DNA of 34,710 nt. It comes from JAJFGI01 sp036397065 (GTDB lineage: Bacteria > Pseudomonadota > Alphaproteobacteria > Kiloniellales > J153). The first letter of the stretch is position 1, and each line of letters begins with the position of its first letter. The notes under the pieces were generated by a model. The model saw only the letters and a list, made by a program, of their open reading frames with translations. It did not search any database and was not told the origin of the DNA. The stretch is taken from assembly GCA_036397065.1 (NCBI GenBank), contig DASWJP010000195.1, positions 1-34,710 of the forward strand, given 5' to 3'. Made by a program: the position numbers and the translations under genes. Of the stretch, positions 13,435 to 22,291 are shown piece by piece.

Positions 13435-15617
13435 CCGAGGTGACCCCGGCGGTCGTCGCCGAACACGGCCTCAAGGCGGACGAGTACCAGCGTATTCTGG
13501 ACATCCTGGGCCGGGCGCCAAATCTGCTGGAGCTCGGCATCTTTTCGGTCATGTGGTCGGAGCATTGCTCCTACAAATCGTCCAAGGTGTGGCTGAAGAC
13601 CCTGCCGACCACCGGCGCCTGCGTCATTCACGGGCCGGGCGAGAATGCCGGCGTCATCGACATCGGCGAGGGTCAGGCCGCCATCTTCAAGATGGAGAGT
13701 CACAACCATCCCAGCTTCATCGAACCGTATCAGGGAGCCGCCACCGGCGTTGGCGGCATCCTGCGCGATGTGTTCACCATGGGCGCCCGGCCGGTGGCCA
13801 ACCTCAATGCGTTGCGTTTCGGCGATCCGGAGCATCCGAAGACCCGGCGGCTGGTGGCCGGCGTGGTCGCCGGCATCGGCGGCTATGGCAATTGCGTCGG
13901 CGTGCCGACCGTGGGTGGCGAGGTGAATTTCGATCCCGGCTATAACGGCAACATCCTGGTCAACGCCATGACCGTAGGCATCGCGCCGGTCGACCGGATC
14001 TTCACCTCCCAGGCCAGCGGCGCCGGCAATCCCATTGTTTATGTTGGATCGAAGACCGGCCGTGACGGCATCCACGGCGCTACCATGGCCTCCGCCGAGT
14101 TCGCCGAGGGCACCGAAGAAAAGCGCCCCACGGTGCAGGTGGGCGACCCGTTCACCGAGAAGCTGCTGATCGAGGCGTGCCTGGAGTTGATGGAGACGGA
14201 CGCCATTGTCGCCATTCAGGACATGGGCGCCGCGGGCCTGACTTCCTCATCCTTCGAGATGGCCTCCAAGGGCGGCCTTGGGGTGGAACTGGCCCTCGAT
14301 AAGGTGCCCTGCCGCGAGACCGGCATGACCCCCTATGAGATGATGCTCTCGGAAAGTCAGGAGCGCATGCTCATGGTTCTCAAGCCGAGCCGGGAAGGCT
14401 TGGCGCGGCGAGTCTTCGAGAAATGGGATCTGGACTTTGCGGTGATCGGCCGCCTGACCGATACCGGGCGCATGGTGCTGACCATGAACGGCGAGACCGT
14501 GGGCGACCTGCCGATCGACCCGCTGGCGGAAGCGGCACCGGAGTACGAGCGGCCGTGGGAGCCCTCGCCGCCCCGGGCGGAGATCGCCGCCGCCGAGGTG
14601 CCGCCACCCAAGGACCCGGGCCAGGCGCTGCTGAGCCTGTTGAGCTCGCCGGATGGCTGCTCGCGGCGGTGGATCTGGGAGCAGTACGACCACATGGTCA
14701 TGGCCGATACGGTCGCCCGCCCTGGCGGCGATGCGGCGGTGGTGCGCATCCACGGCAGCAACCGGGGCCTGGCAATGACCACCGACTGCACGCCGCGGTA
14801 CTGCCTGGCCGATCCGGAGCGCGGCGGCGCCCAGGCGGTGGCCGAGGCCTGGCGCAACCTGACGGCGGTGGGGGCCACACCCCTGGCGATCACCGACAAT
14901 CTGAATTTTGGCAATCCGGAGCGGCCGGAGATCATGGGTCAGTTCGTCGGCTGCATCAAAGGCATCGGCGCCGCCTGCCGGGCCCTGGATTTCCCCGTCG
15001 TCTCCGGCAATGTCTCGCTGTACAACGAGACCAACGGGCAGGGCATCCCGCCGACCCCGACCATCGGCGGCGTCGGCCTGATCGACGATCTCGAGGCGAC
15101 GGCGACAATCGCCTTCAAATCCGCCGGTGAAGCCATTGTACTCATTGGAGAAACAACAGGTCATCTCGGCGCGAGCCTGTATCTGCGCGAGATCGCCGGG
15201 CAGCGCGATGGGGCCCCGCCGCCGGTCGACCTGGCGGCCGAGAAGCGGACCGGCGACCTGGTGCGCGGCCTGATCGTCGGGCGGGCGGTTACCGCCTGCC
15301 ACGACCTGTCGGACGGCGGCCTGGCGGTGGCCTTGGCCGAGATGGCCCTGGCGGGCGGCCTGGGGGCCACGGTGCAGGCGCCGGACGGCGATCTGCCCCT
15401 GCACGCCTGGTTGTTCGGCGAGGATCAGGCGCGCTATCTTGTGACCGGGACAGCGGCGGAGGCGGTTCTGGAGGCGGCGCGGCAGGCCGGGGTTCCGGCC
15501 CTCCGGATCGGGGTGACGGGCGGGTCCGGATTGACCTTGCCGGGGGCGGCACCCATATCCATGGACAGGCTGCACGCCGCGCACGAAGGCTGGCTGCCCG
15601 GCTATATGGGTGGCTAA
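13431..15617 (+). CDS. purL: Phosphoribosylformylglycinamidine synthase subunit PurL
   Basis: 728 aa, the usual size of the small-type PurL that works with PurS and PurQ. It converts FGAR, ATP and ammonia to FGAM. Family landmarks in order: ELGIFSVMWSEHCSYKSSK near residue 40, KMESHNHPSFIEPYQGAATGVGG, the ATP-site block QDMGAAGLTSSS, MLSESQERML, and in the second half TDNLNFGNPE and CHDLSDGGLAVALAE. The GTG at 13431 overlaps the purQ stop (GTGA). A long open frame upstream in this frame is only a shadow of purQ. Confidence 0.97.
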   Translation: MTEVTPAVVAEHGLKADEYQRILDILGRAPNLLELGIFSVMWSEHCSYKSSKVWLKTLPTTGACVIHGPGENAGVIDIGEGQAAIFKMESHNHPSFIEPYQGAATGVGGILRDVFTMGARPVANLNALRFGDPEHPKTRRLVAGVVAGIGGYGNCVGVPTVGGEVNFDPGYNGNILVNAMTVGIAPVDRIFTSQASGAGNPIVYVGSKTGRDGIHGATMASAEFAEGTEEKRPTVQVGDPFTEKLLIEACLELMETDAIVAIQDMGAAGLTSSSFEMASKGGLGVELALDKVPCRETGMTPYEMMLSESQERMLMVLKPSREGLARRVFEKWDLDFAVIGRLTDTGRMVLTMNGETVGDLPIDPLAEAAPEYERPWEPSPPRAEIAAAEVPPPKDPGQALLSLLSSPDGCSRRWIWEQYDHMVMADTVARPGGDAAVVRIHGSNRGLAMTTDCTPRYCLADPERGGAQAVAEAWRNLTAVGATPLAITDNLNFGNPERPEIMGQFVGCIKGIGAACRALDFPVVSGNVSLYNETNGQGIPPTPTIGGVGLIDDLEATATIAFKSAGEAIVLIGETTGHLGASLYLREIAGQRDGAPPPVDLAAEKRTGDLVRGLIVGRAVTACHDLSDGGLAVALAEMALAGGLGATVQAPDGDLPLHAWLFGEDQARYLVTGTAAEAVLEAARQAGVPALRIGVTGGSGLTLPGAAPISMDRLHAAHEGWLPGYMGG

Positions 15618-15652
15618 AGGGCGGATTGGGGACAGACTAGGGGTTTGGCGCA

Positions 15653-15892
15653 ATGGCCATGAGTCCGGCGGAGATTGAAAGCATGATCAAGGCGGCAATT
15701 CCCGACGCCCAGATCGATATCGAGGATTTGCGCGGCGACGGCGACCACTATGCCGCCTACGTGATTTCCGCTACTTTCAAGGGCAAGACTCGGGTACAGC
15801 AGCACCAGATGGTCTATCAGGCGCTGCGCGGACGCATGGGAAACGAGCTGCATGCCTTGGCGCTGCAAACGTCGGTACCGACCGAAGCTTAA
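15653..15892 (+). CDS. BolA family protein
   Basis: 79 aa, the normal length of a mono-domain BolA. It starts MAMSPAEIESMIKAAIPDAQIDIEDLRGDGDHY and ends with the conserved helix HQMVYQALRGRMGNELHALAL. BolA proteins form heterodimers with monothiol CGFS glutaredoxins, and the pair handles 2Fe-2S clusters and iron signalling. Such a glutaredoxin is encoded 44 bp downstream, as in many alphaproteobacteria. The ATG at 15653 is used; ATG 15659 is also possible. Some members of this branch are called IbaG-like, so the symbol is left open. Confidence 0.93.
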   Translation: MAMSPAEIESMIKAAIPDAQIDIEDLRGDGDHYAAYVISATFKGKTRVQQHQMVYQALRGRMGNELHALALQTSVPTEA

Positions 15893-15936
15893 GGCCCGTC
15901 AGGGCCGACTGAACACGGATATTGAGGACTGGAACC

Positions 15937-16275
<339 letters not shown>

Positions 16276-16375
16276 GCCGGGCGATCGCCTCTTTCTTTCA
16301 CGTTCGTTGGCGACAGGGACAAGCCGAACCCTTTGGCATGAGGTGCGGCCCTCTGCCAGGGCGGGTCGCGCCGTG

Positions 16376-16774
16376 GTGACGCTCAAATCCCTCGATCACG
16401 TCAACATCCGCACCGCCCGCCTCGCGGAGGTGGCGGCGTTTTATGCCGAGGTTCTGGGCCTCAAGTCCGGCGCCCGCCCGCCGTTCAGCTTTGGCGGCGC
16501 TTGGCTCTATTGCGGGGACCGGGCGGCGATCCACGTGGTCGAGGTGGCCAAGACACCGACCAACACCGAGCCGCGCATCGATCATTTCGCCTTTCGCGCC
16601 CAGGGCCTGGCCGAATTCCTGGCCCGCCTCCGCCAAATGGGGGTGGCCTATCGGATCGGCGTGGTGCCGGACTATGGCATTCGCCAGGTCAATGTCCGGG
16701 ACCCGGACGGCAACCGCATCGAGATACAGTTCGCCGCCACCGAAGAGGCCGACCTAGGCGATTTTCCGGGCTAG
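16376..16774 (+). CDS. VOC (glyoxalase/bleomycin-resistance) superfamily protein
   Basis: 132 aa from the GTG at 16376 (a GTG at 16373 directly before it also fits). The VOC beta-alpha-beta-beta-beta pattern is visible: LDHVNIRTARLAEVAAFYAEVLGL, then a second module RIDHFAFRAQGLAEFLARLRQMGVAY ending in VNVRDPDGNRIEIQF. Metal-ligand positions are plausible: H in LDHVNI, H in RIDHFAF and E in RIEIQF. The substrate cannot be read from sequence; members range from glyoxalase I to dioxygenases. It lies 100 bp after grxD and converges on rpsD. Confidence 0.85.
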   Translation: MTLKSLDHVNIRTARLAEVAAFYAEVLGLKSGARPPFSFGGAWLYCGDRAAIHVVEVAKTPTNTEPRIDHFAFRAQGLAEFLARLRQMGVAYRIGVVPDYGIRQVNVRDPDGNRIEIQFAATEEADLGDFPG

Positions 16775-16775
16775 A

Positions 16776-16798
16776 CCCGGCGCCGGGGAGGCGCCGGG
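16776..16798. terminator. Bidirectional hairpin between VOC gene and rpsD
   Basis: CCCGGCGCC (16776-16784) and GGCGCCGGG (16790-16798) form a perfect 9-bp stem around GGGGA in the 34-bp gap between two convergent stop codons. No T tract follows on either strand, so termination may depend on stem strength or Rho. Confidence 0.5.
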
Positions 16799-16808
16799 GT
16801 CGGGGCCG

Positions 16809-17423
16809 TTAGCGCGAATAGAACTCGATGATCAGGTTCGGCTCCATCTTCACCGGATAGGGCACGTCCTCGAGCTTTGGCGCGCGGATGAACTTGGCCT
16901 TCATGTCCTTGTGGTCCACCTGGATGTACTCGGGCACGTCCCGCTCCGGCGATTCCACACCCTCCAGCACGATGGCCAACTCGCGGCTTTTCGCCTTGAT
17001 CTGAATCTCATCGCCATCGCTGACCTGATAGGACGGGATGTTGACCCGCTTGCCGTTGACCTGGATGTGGCCATGGTTGACGAACTGACGGGCGGCGAAG
17101 ACCGTGGGCACAAACTTGGCCCGGTAGATCACCGCATCCAGGCGCCGCTCCAAAAGCTCGATCAGGCGCTGGCCGCTATCGCCGCGGCGGCGCGAGGCTT
17201 CCTGGTAATAGCGGCGAAATTGCCGTTCGCCGATGCTGCCGTAGTAGCCCTTGAGCTTCTGCTTGGCCATCAGCTGAGTGCCGTAGTCGGACGGCTTGCG
17301 GCGCCGCTGGCCATGCTGGCCGGGGCCGTATTCGCGCTTGTTGATCGGGCTTTTCGGCCGTCCCCAGAGGTTGACACCCAGGCGGCGGTTGATCTTGTAC
17401 TTGGATTGTTCACGCTTCGACAT
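16809..17423 (-). CDS. rpsD: 30S ribosomal protein S4
   Basis: 204 aa primary 16S rRNA-binding protein that nucleates assembly of the 30S body. The N-terminal domain begins MSKREQSKYKINRRLGVNLWGRPKSP, and the S4 RNA-binding domain covers about residues 94-154 (RRLDAVIYRAKFVPTVFAARQFVNHGHIQVNGKRV). Length is normal and the gene stands alone, as in alphaproteobacteria, away from the large ribosomal operons. AGGAG precedes the ATG at 17423. Upstream lie a strong promoter (17551-17578) and a leader of about 120 nt with a UUCG-capped hairpin. Confidence 0.98.
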   Translation of the reverse strand: MSKREQSKYKINRRLGVNLWGRPKSPINKREYGPGQHGQRRRKPSDYGTQLMAKQKLKGYYGSIGERQFRRYYQEASRRRGDSGQRLIELLERRLDAVIYRAKFVPTVFAARQFVNHGHIQVNGKRVNIPSYQVSDGDEIQIKAKSRELAIVLEGVESPERDVPEYIQVDHKDMKAKFIRAPKLEDVPYPVKMEPNLIIEFYSR

Positions 17424-17467
17424 AGGTCGTGCGTCTCCTTTGACTCGTCGCTTGTTGTCCCGGTAGT

Positions 17468-17494
17468 CCCATCCGGCCCCGAAGGGCCGGTGGG
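17468..17494 (-). promoter_or_regulatory. UUCG-capped hairpin in rpsD leader
   Basis: On the minus strand CCGGCCC and GGGCCGG pair around a TTCG loop, the very stable C(UUCG)G tetraloop. The stem is extended by CCCA/TGGG with one bulged base. It lies 45-70 nt before the rpsD ATG inside the expected transcript. A second GGGGG/CCCCC stem lies at 17505-17519. It may be an S4 feedback site or a partial terminator. Confidence 0.5.
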
Positions 17495-17550
17495 CGGGGA
17501 TATAGGGGGTCCAGCCCCCCCCAGGCCCACGTTCCCGGGAATAGGCTCGG

Positions 17551-17578
17551 ACTATACGGAACGGCGCCCGGATGTCAA
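17551..17578 (-). promoter_or_regulatory. Strong sigma70-like promoter of rpsD
   Basis: On the minus strand a perfect TTGACA (17578-17573) is followed after 16 bp by TATAGT (17556-17551), 5 of 6 to consensus. The start point would be near 17544. This is the best promoter match in the window and fits a highly expressed ribosomal gene. Confidence 0.78.
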
Positions 17579-17607
17579 ACCGGGCGAAATGGGGAGCCGG
17601 ATGTCCC

Positions 17608-18057
17608 CTACCCCGCCCTTCGCCGCAGGATTTGGATGGCGATGAAGGTCATGACCACGTCGCCGATCTGGTTCTTGACCTCATAAGCCATGTGCAGGAT
17701 GCCCCGGTCGGGCTGGGATTTGGAGGCGCGCTTGGACTTGACCGTGGCCTCGGTGTGCAGGGTATCGCCCGGGCGCACCGGCTTGAGCCAGCGCAGCTCG
17801 TCGAAGCCGGGCGAGCCCAGGGAACAGTGCTTGATCACGCCGGTATCGTAGAAGGCGCGGAAGGTGATCGCCAAAGTCTGAAAGCCGCTGGCGATCAGGC
17901 CGCCGTAGGGAGTATCGGCGGCGGCTTCCTTGTCGATATGGAACGGCTGCGGATCGTAGAGCAGGCCAAAATCGAGAATCTGGCTTTCGCTGAGAGTGAT
18001 GCCGCGGCTGACGAAGCGCTCGCCCACCTGAAAGTCGTCAAAAAACCGGTCCTGCAT
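17608..18057 (-). CDS. MaoC-like (R)-specific enoyl-CoA hydratase/dehydratase
   Basis: 149 aa hot-dog fold protein. The hydratase-2 catalytic pair is present: D35 and H40 in LLYDPQPFHID, followed by the GGLIASGFQT helix cap. The usual FDDFQVGERFVSRGITLSESQI start and the LKPVRPGDTLHTEATV strand support the family. Such enzymes hydrate trans-2-enoyl-CoA in fatty-acid or polyhydroxyalkanoate metabolism, but the acyl substrate is not predictable here. The GNAT gene ends 46 bp upstream on the same strand. Confidence 0.92.
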   Translation of the reverse strand: MQDRFFDDFQVGERFVSRGITLSESQILDFGLLYDPQPFHIDKEAAADTPYGGLIASGFQTLAITFRAFYDTGVIKHCSLGSPGFDELRWLKPVRPGDTLHTEATVKSKRASKSQPDRGILHMAYEVKNQIGDVVMTFIAIQILRRRAG

Positions 18058-18103
18058 CCCTGCCCCTCATGCCCATCTTGCGGAAAACGGGGCGAGTATG
18101 CGG

Positions 18104-18619
18104 TCAGGGCCGGCCGATGGGCAAACCTTCGGTGATCAGGTCGACCGCCAGATCGCGGCGCATCGTGCGCACATCGTCCAGCGGGTTGTCGTAATACGCC
18201 GGTATTTCGGTGAACCCCAGGTTCTCATACAGGGTCCGGGCCGTGGTCATGTGCCCCAGGGTATCCAGGCACATGGCCGCATACCCGGCATCGCGCGCCG
18301 CCCGGACGCAGGTCACGGCCAACCGCCGGCCCAGGCCGAGGCGGCGATACTCGTCGCGCACCCACAGGCGCTTCATCTCGCAGGTGCCCTCCTCCAACGG
18401 CCGGAAGGCGATGGTCCCGGCCACCTTGCCATCGACGCGGGCCAGCCACAGGCCGCCGTGCGGCGGCGCATACGCGCCCGGCAGGCCGGCCAACTCCGCC
18501 TCGAAATCCTGGAAGCACAGATCGACCCGCAGCCAGTCGGCGTATTCACGGAACAAATCGCGCACGGTCTCCATGTCGGGCGCGCCCTCGGCCCGCGTCA
18601 GGACGATGCGCCTAGTCAT
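18104..18619 (-). CDS. GNAT family N-acetyltransferase
   Basis: 171 aa from the ATG at 18619; the open frame extends 30 codons further but without similarity to the family. The acetyl-CoA pyrophosphate loop is RRLGLGRRL (92-100), preceded by the beta-4 strand CEMKRLWVRDEY and followed by the C-terminal ARTLYENLGFTEIPAYYDNP. This form resembles small-molecule acetyltransferases, but the acceptor is unknown. There is no clear Shine-Dalgarno. It is separated from phzF upstream by a 169-bp spacer in which I see no feature that I can support. Confidence 0.85.
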   Translation of the reverse strand: MTRRIVLTRAEGAPDMETVRDLFREYADWLRVDLCFQDFEAELAGLPGAYAPPHGGLWLARVDGKVAGTIAFRPLEEGTCEMKRLWVRDEYRRLGLGRRLAVTCVRAARDAGYAAMCLDTLGHMTTARTLYENLGFTEIPAYYDNPLDDVRTMRRDLAVDLITEGLPIGRP

Positions 18620-18788
18620 GACGGCGGCCCAGCCGACACGGCTGTGCCCGATTGGCATTGGTTCGCATGTCGCACGTCCGGTGATTGCGTACGTAGGGCA
18701 TCGAATCACGACTGAGCGGACTCATTCAACTCAAAACACGCCGGACACCTTTACCACATGCTTCAACGCAGGTTCGGGGGCCGCGTGC

Positions 18789-19568
18789 CTAGAGGCGGAT
18801 GCGGCCTTGCAGATATGGGGCAACCTGGCCGGTCAACAGCACCCGGTCGCCGCGCAACTCGACCGCCAACTCGCCGCCCCGGTGCGAGATTTGCAGCGCC
18901 GCCATGTGCGTCTTGCCCAGCCGCTCGGCCCAATAGGGCGCCAGGATGCAGTGCGCCGAGCCGGTCACCGGGTCTTCGGGGATACCCGCGCCCGGTGCGA
19001 AAAAGCGCGAGACGAAATCGCAACGATCGCCCGGCGCGGTCACGATGACCATGCCCATTTCAATCTCCGCCACCTTCGCGAAGTCGGGCGATAGGTTGGC
19101 GATCTTCGCCTCGTCCGCATAGACCGCCATCATATACGCGGACCGCCACACCTCGACCGGCGCGGCGCCCAGGGCCGCCGTCATTTCGGCGCTGACCTTC
19201 ACGCGCTCGGGCGGTTGCGCCGGCAGGTCGAGACAATAGTCGTCGCCTTCACGGGTCACGATCAGTTGGCCGCTGCGCGTGTGGAAGCGGGCCTCGCGCC
19301 GCTCCGGCTGCAGATCGTTGAAGATCACGTAGGCGCTGCCCAGGGTGGCGTGACCGCACATGTCCGCCTCGACGGTCGGTGTGAACCAACGCAAATCGAA
19401 CGCATCGCCGCGCGGCACGAAGAACGCCGTCTCCGCCAGGTTGTTCTCGGCGGCGATCGCCTGCATCACGTCGTCCGGCAGCCAGGACTCCAGCGGACAG
19501 ACCGCCGCAGGATTGCCGGCAAACACCCGCGATGCGAAGGCATCGACCTGATAAATCGGAATATCCAT
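18789..19568 (-). CDS. PhzF family isomerase/epimerase
   Basis: 259 aa, two-lobed diaminopimelate-epimerase-like fold. The PhzF catalytic glutamate is E46 in AENNLAETAFF. Other family blocks are NPAAVC (19-24), ADMCGHATLGSA (68-79) and EDPVTGSAHC in the second lobe. Phenazine genes are absent nearby, so this is a general PhzF-like protein of unknown substrate. AAGGAG lies 9 nt before the ATG at 19568. It follows the EamA gene by 30 bp and is probably the last gene of the DUF1127-LctP-EamA-PhzF transcript. Confidence 0.92.
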   Translation of the reverse strand: MDIPIYQVDAFASRVFAGNPAAVCPLESWLPDDVMQAIAAENNLAETAFFVPRGDAFDLRWFTPTVEADMCGHATLGSAYVIFNDLQPERREARFHTRSGQLIVTREGDDYCLDLPAQPPERVKVSAEMTAALGAAPVEVWRSAYMMAVYADEAKIANLSPDFAKVAEIEMGMVIVTAPGDRCDFVSRFFAPGAGIPEDPVTGSAHCILAPYWAERLGKTHMAALQISHRGGELAVELRGDRVLLTGQVAPYLQGRIRL

Positions 19569-19598
19569 GTTCTGAAACTCCTTGATATCGTTGTGACT

Positions 19599-20495
19599 TT
19601 AAGACACACGGCGCGCCCATGCCACGCCGCCGAGAATGGCCGCCGTCGCCACCACCATCGGCACGGTCAGCGGTTCGGCGAGGATGGCCATGGCCAGGGC
19701 AACCCCGATCAGTGGTTGCAAGAATTGAGTCAAGCCCGTGCGGCCAATGTCGCCATGTCCCAGCGCCCAATACCAGCCGGCATAGCCAACGATCGATGAC
19801 AGGATCGCCAAATAGAACACGGCGCCCCAGGCCCGCGGCCCGACCTCGGCCAGGGCGGATAGACTGAGCGCAAACGGCAGCAAGGGCACTAGGGTCAGGC
19901 CGCCGATGACGATGCCCCACAAGGTGATGGCCCAGCTTCCCGTCTCCCGCGCCGCCCGCGCGCCGGTGACATACCCGGCGGCGGCGGCCACGGCGCTGGC
20001 CAGGACCAGCAGATCGCCAGCCGCCGTGGCGCCGCCCTCGCCGCTGAGACCAAAGCGGGCGCCGACCAGCACCGCCGTGCCGGCCAGGGCCACACCGCAA
20101 CCCAGCCACCAGCGCCCGCCCGGAATCCGCCGGTCCAGGAGCGCCGCGATCAGGCCGGTGAAGACCGGCAAGGCGCCCAGGATCAGCGCCGCATGGCCCA
20201 CGCTGGTCTGCTCGACGCCCAAGGAAAAGAGCAAGGGAAAGGCGGCAAATCCACCCAGCCCGGACACCGCCAGATAGCGGCGGCTGCGGTTTCCACGCGG
20301 CAGCCGCAGCCGGCCGATGAGAAGCAAGGGCAGTGCCGCCATGGCCGAGAACATGGTGCGCAGGATCGCGGTGGCGACCGGATCGATCTCGGCGACCGCC
20401 ATCTTGGTGGCCAGGGGTGTCGCACTCCACAGGGTCACCACCGCCAGGGCCGTGACCGTGGCAATCGCGTCCATTGAAAGGGCGCGCTCAGACAC
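19599..20495 (-). CDS. EamA/DMT superfamily transporter
   Basis: 298 aa inner-membrane protein with about ten predicted helices in two EamA repeats: first repeat from TLWSATPLATKMAVAEIDPVATAILR, second from GDLLVLASAVAAAAGYVTGARAARETGS. Family members mostly export amino acids or other metabolites. The GTG at 20495 overlaps the end of the permease gene by 8 bp; an ATG at 20474 is an alternative. MocR-type regulators are often next to EamA exporters, and one lies at the head of this region. Confidence 0.9.
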   Translation of the reverse strand: MSERALSMDAIATVTALAVVTLWSATPLATKMAVAEIDPVATAILRTMFSAMAALPLLLIGRLRLPRGNRSRRYLAVSGLGGFAAFPLLFSLGVEQTSVGHAALILGALPVFTGLIAALLDRRIPGGRWWLGCGVALAGTAVLVGARFGLSGEGGATAAGDLLVLASAVAAAAGYVTGARAARETGSWAITLWGIVIGGLTLVPLLPFALSLSALAEVGPRAWGAVFYLAILSSIVGYAGWYWALGHGDIGRTGLTQFLQPLIGVALAMAILAEPLTVPMVVATAAILGGVAWARRVS

Positions 20496-21960
20496 CGGAC
20501 CACACCCACAGGACCGCGGTCAGGCCGGCCAGGCCGGCCAGCGCCAAGGCCATGGCCGGGCGCAGCAGGTCCGCCTCCCGACCCACTTGGCCGGTCACCG
20601 CCGCCGCCAGCACCACCCGCCCGGGCGAGGCCAGGGTGGCGTTGGCACCGGCGGCATTCTGCGCCGCTGCGACAAGATCCGCGGGCAAGCCCAGTTGCGC
20701 GCCGACGGCGCTTTGGAAGTGCGCGAACATGGCATTCGACCCGGCATTGCTGGCCGTCAGGAATCCGCCCAGGGCACCAACGGCGGGAAGCAGAATTATG
20801 TATAGTCCGCCCGCGCCCGCGGCGACAGAGGATGCCAGTGCCGATGTCATGCCGGCGGTCAGCATGACTTGGGAAAGGCATAAAAATCCGGCCACCGCCA
20901 ATGTCGCGATGAGCCATTGGCGAAGGGCATGGCGCACCACTGCTAGCACACGCGCGCCGGTCAAACCCAGAATCGGCATCGCGGCGACAGCTGCGACCAC
21001 CAGCCAAAAGCCGGGATGATAAAATACCGCCAAACGGAATCCAGCTGCCGGCTGACTCAACACAACCGCCTCTCCCAACCCGTGCGCCAACGGCGGCACA
21101 AGGCGCGTCATCAAGAGCATTGCCAGCAGAAGGACCAGGGGGCTGAGCGCCCGCACCGCGGGCAGCGGCCGATCCTGGTCCGGCACAGGTTTATCCACCG
21201 TGCGGCTGATCGCCAGGCCCACGGCGACAACCGCCAGGCCGCCGATCATGCCGGCCACCTCGATGCCGAGCAAGTGGCTGGTAGCGGCCAGGGTGGAGGC
21301 CAGAACCGCCGTATACAGAAACAACTCCGGCCAGCGCCGCCGCAGGGCTGCGCCCTTGCCGGCCAGCCACAACGCGGCCGCGCCGCACAGCAACATCAGT
21401 GGCACGCTCAGCGGCGCCGACAGAACGCCCATGCGCACCGCCGCTATGCCGGTCAGATCGGCGCCCAGGGTGGTGCCGATGCCCAACGCCCCCCAGGTCA
21501 CGGCACATTGCCCGGTGAGCGCCAGCAGCGCTGCCTGTCGCGGCGCATAACCCAGCGCCATGAACAGCGGCGCCGCGACGACGATGCCGATGCCGAATCC
21601 GGTGGCCGATTCGAGGAACACCGAAATGCCGAGCACCATCAACAGGACTCGCCGCCCCGGATCGGGCACCGCCCGCGCCGCCGCCAGGGCAATGACGTCC
21701 AACGCCTGCCCCTCGCGCAGCACCGCATAGAGCAGCGTGCCGCCCAGCAGGACGTACGCCACGGACACCGTGGTCAAGGCACCGCCGGTGACCGCCTGCC
21801 CCACCTCGCCGGGCGGCAATCGATAATCGGGCACCAGCAACGCCACCGCCACGGCCACAGCCAAGCCGGCAGCCCCGGCGCGTAGCGCCGATTGGCGCAG
21901 GGCCAAGAGCAGCCCGACGGCTGTCAGGATCGGCGTGACCGCCAGAAGGGTCGCACCCAC
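20488..21960 (-). CDS. L-lactate permease (LctP/LldP) family transporter
   Basis: 490 aa with about 13 membrane helices; somewhat shorter than the roughly 550 aa of E. coli LldP. Family signatures are FLESATGFGIGIVVAAPLF near residue 115 and FLTASNAGSNAMFAHFQ near residue 405, plus an NAAGANATLASPGRVVLAA segment near the end. LctP proteins take up lactate, glycolate or related 2-hydroxy acids. No lactate dehydrogenase is present nearby, so the substrate is open. The GTG start at 21960 follows the DUF1127 stop by 6 bp. Confidence 0.9.
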   Translation of the reverse strand: MGATLLAVTPILTAVGLLLALRQSALRAGAAGLAVAVAVALLVPDYRLPPGEVGQAVTGGALTTVSVAYVLLGGTLLYAVLREGQALDVIALAAARAVPDPGRRVLLMVLGISVFLESATGFGIGIVVAAPLFMALGYAPRQAALLALTGQCAVTWGALGIGTTLGADLTGIAAVRMGVLSAPLSVPLMLLCGAAALWLAGKGAALRRRWPELFLYTAVLASTLAATSHLLGIEVAGMIGGLAVVAVGLAISRTVDKPVPDQDRPLPAVRALSPLVLLLAMLLMTRLVPPLAHGLGEAVVLSQPAAGFRLAVFYHPGFWLVVAAVAAMPILGLTGARVLAVVRHALRQWLIATLAVAGFLCLSQVMLTAGMTSALASSVAAGAGGLYIILLPAVGALGGFLTASNAGSNAMFAHFQSAVGAQLGLPADLVAAAQNAAGANATLASPGRVVLAAAVTGQVGREADLLRPAMALALAGLAGLTAVLWVWSGV

Positions 21961-21966
21961 GGCCCT

Positions 21967-22209
21967 TTAGGCACGCCAGAACGGCTTGGTGACCTCGCGC
22001 AGGGCATCGGCCCGCGACAGCCCGATGTCGCGCAGCATATGGGCTTCCAGGGACGCCAGGACATGACGCTCATTCGCCCGATCCTGCCAGGTCAGCAACA
22101 GATTGGCGAAACGGGTCGCCACTGAGTCGCCGGAGCCCCCGAAACCGCCGACGCGCAGCAACAAGGCCACGGGCCAGGCCAGGATGGATCTGGTCCATAT
22201 TGTATGCAT
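21967..22209 (-). CDS. DUF1127 (YjiS-like) small protein
   Basis: 80 aa from the ATG at 22209. The DUF1127 core is at the C-terminus: a helix DRANERHVLASLEAHMLRDIGLSRADALREVTKPFW. The N-terminal part has a hydrophobic stretch (ILAWPVALLLRVGG). DUF1127 proteins in alphaproteobacteria have been linked to RNA binding and phosphate or carbon metabolism, but most are uncharacterised. The start codon lies inside a 14-bp palindrome. It heads the minus-strand run with LctP, EamA and PhzF and is divergent from the MocR gene. Confidence 0.82.
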   Translation of the reverse strand: MHTIWTRSILAWPVALLLRVGGFGGSGDSVATRFANLLLTWQDRANERHVLASLEAHMLRDIGLSRADALREVTKPFWRA

Positions 22210-22213
22210 ACAA
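22200..22213. promoter_or_regulatory. Perfect palindrome over the DUF1127 start codon
   Basis: TTGTATGCATACAA is a 14-bp perfect dyad that contains the DUF1127 start codon. An ATATTGT at 22197-22203 repeats the first part of the MocR direct repeats, so it may be a third, divergent binding site. Confidence 0.35.
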
Positions 22214-22239
22214 ATTCTCGCGTTTTGAGGTGATTGATC

Positions 22240-22250
22240 TATATTGTCAC
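22240..22250 (+). promoter_or_regulatory. MocR direct repeat, copy 1
   Basis: TATATTGTCAC occurs exactly here and again at 22292-22302, 52 bp apart (about five helical turns). MocR/GabR-type regulators bind direct repeats through their paired GntR domains, so this is a likely operator for the divergent promoters. Confidence 0.5.
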
Positions 22251-22291
22251 TATAAAAAACATATCTCTTGCGATTGTAGGGCGTCAATGCG

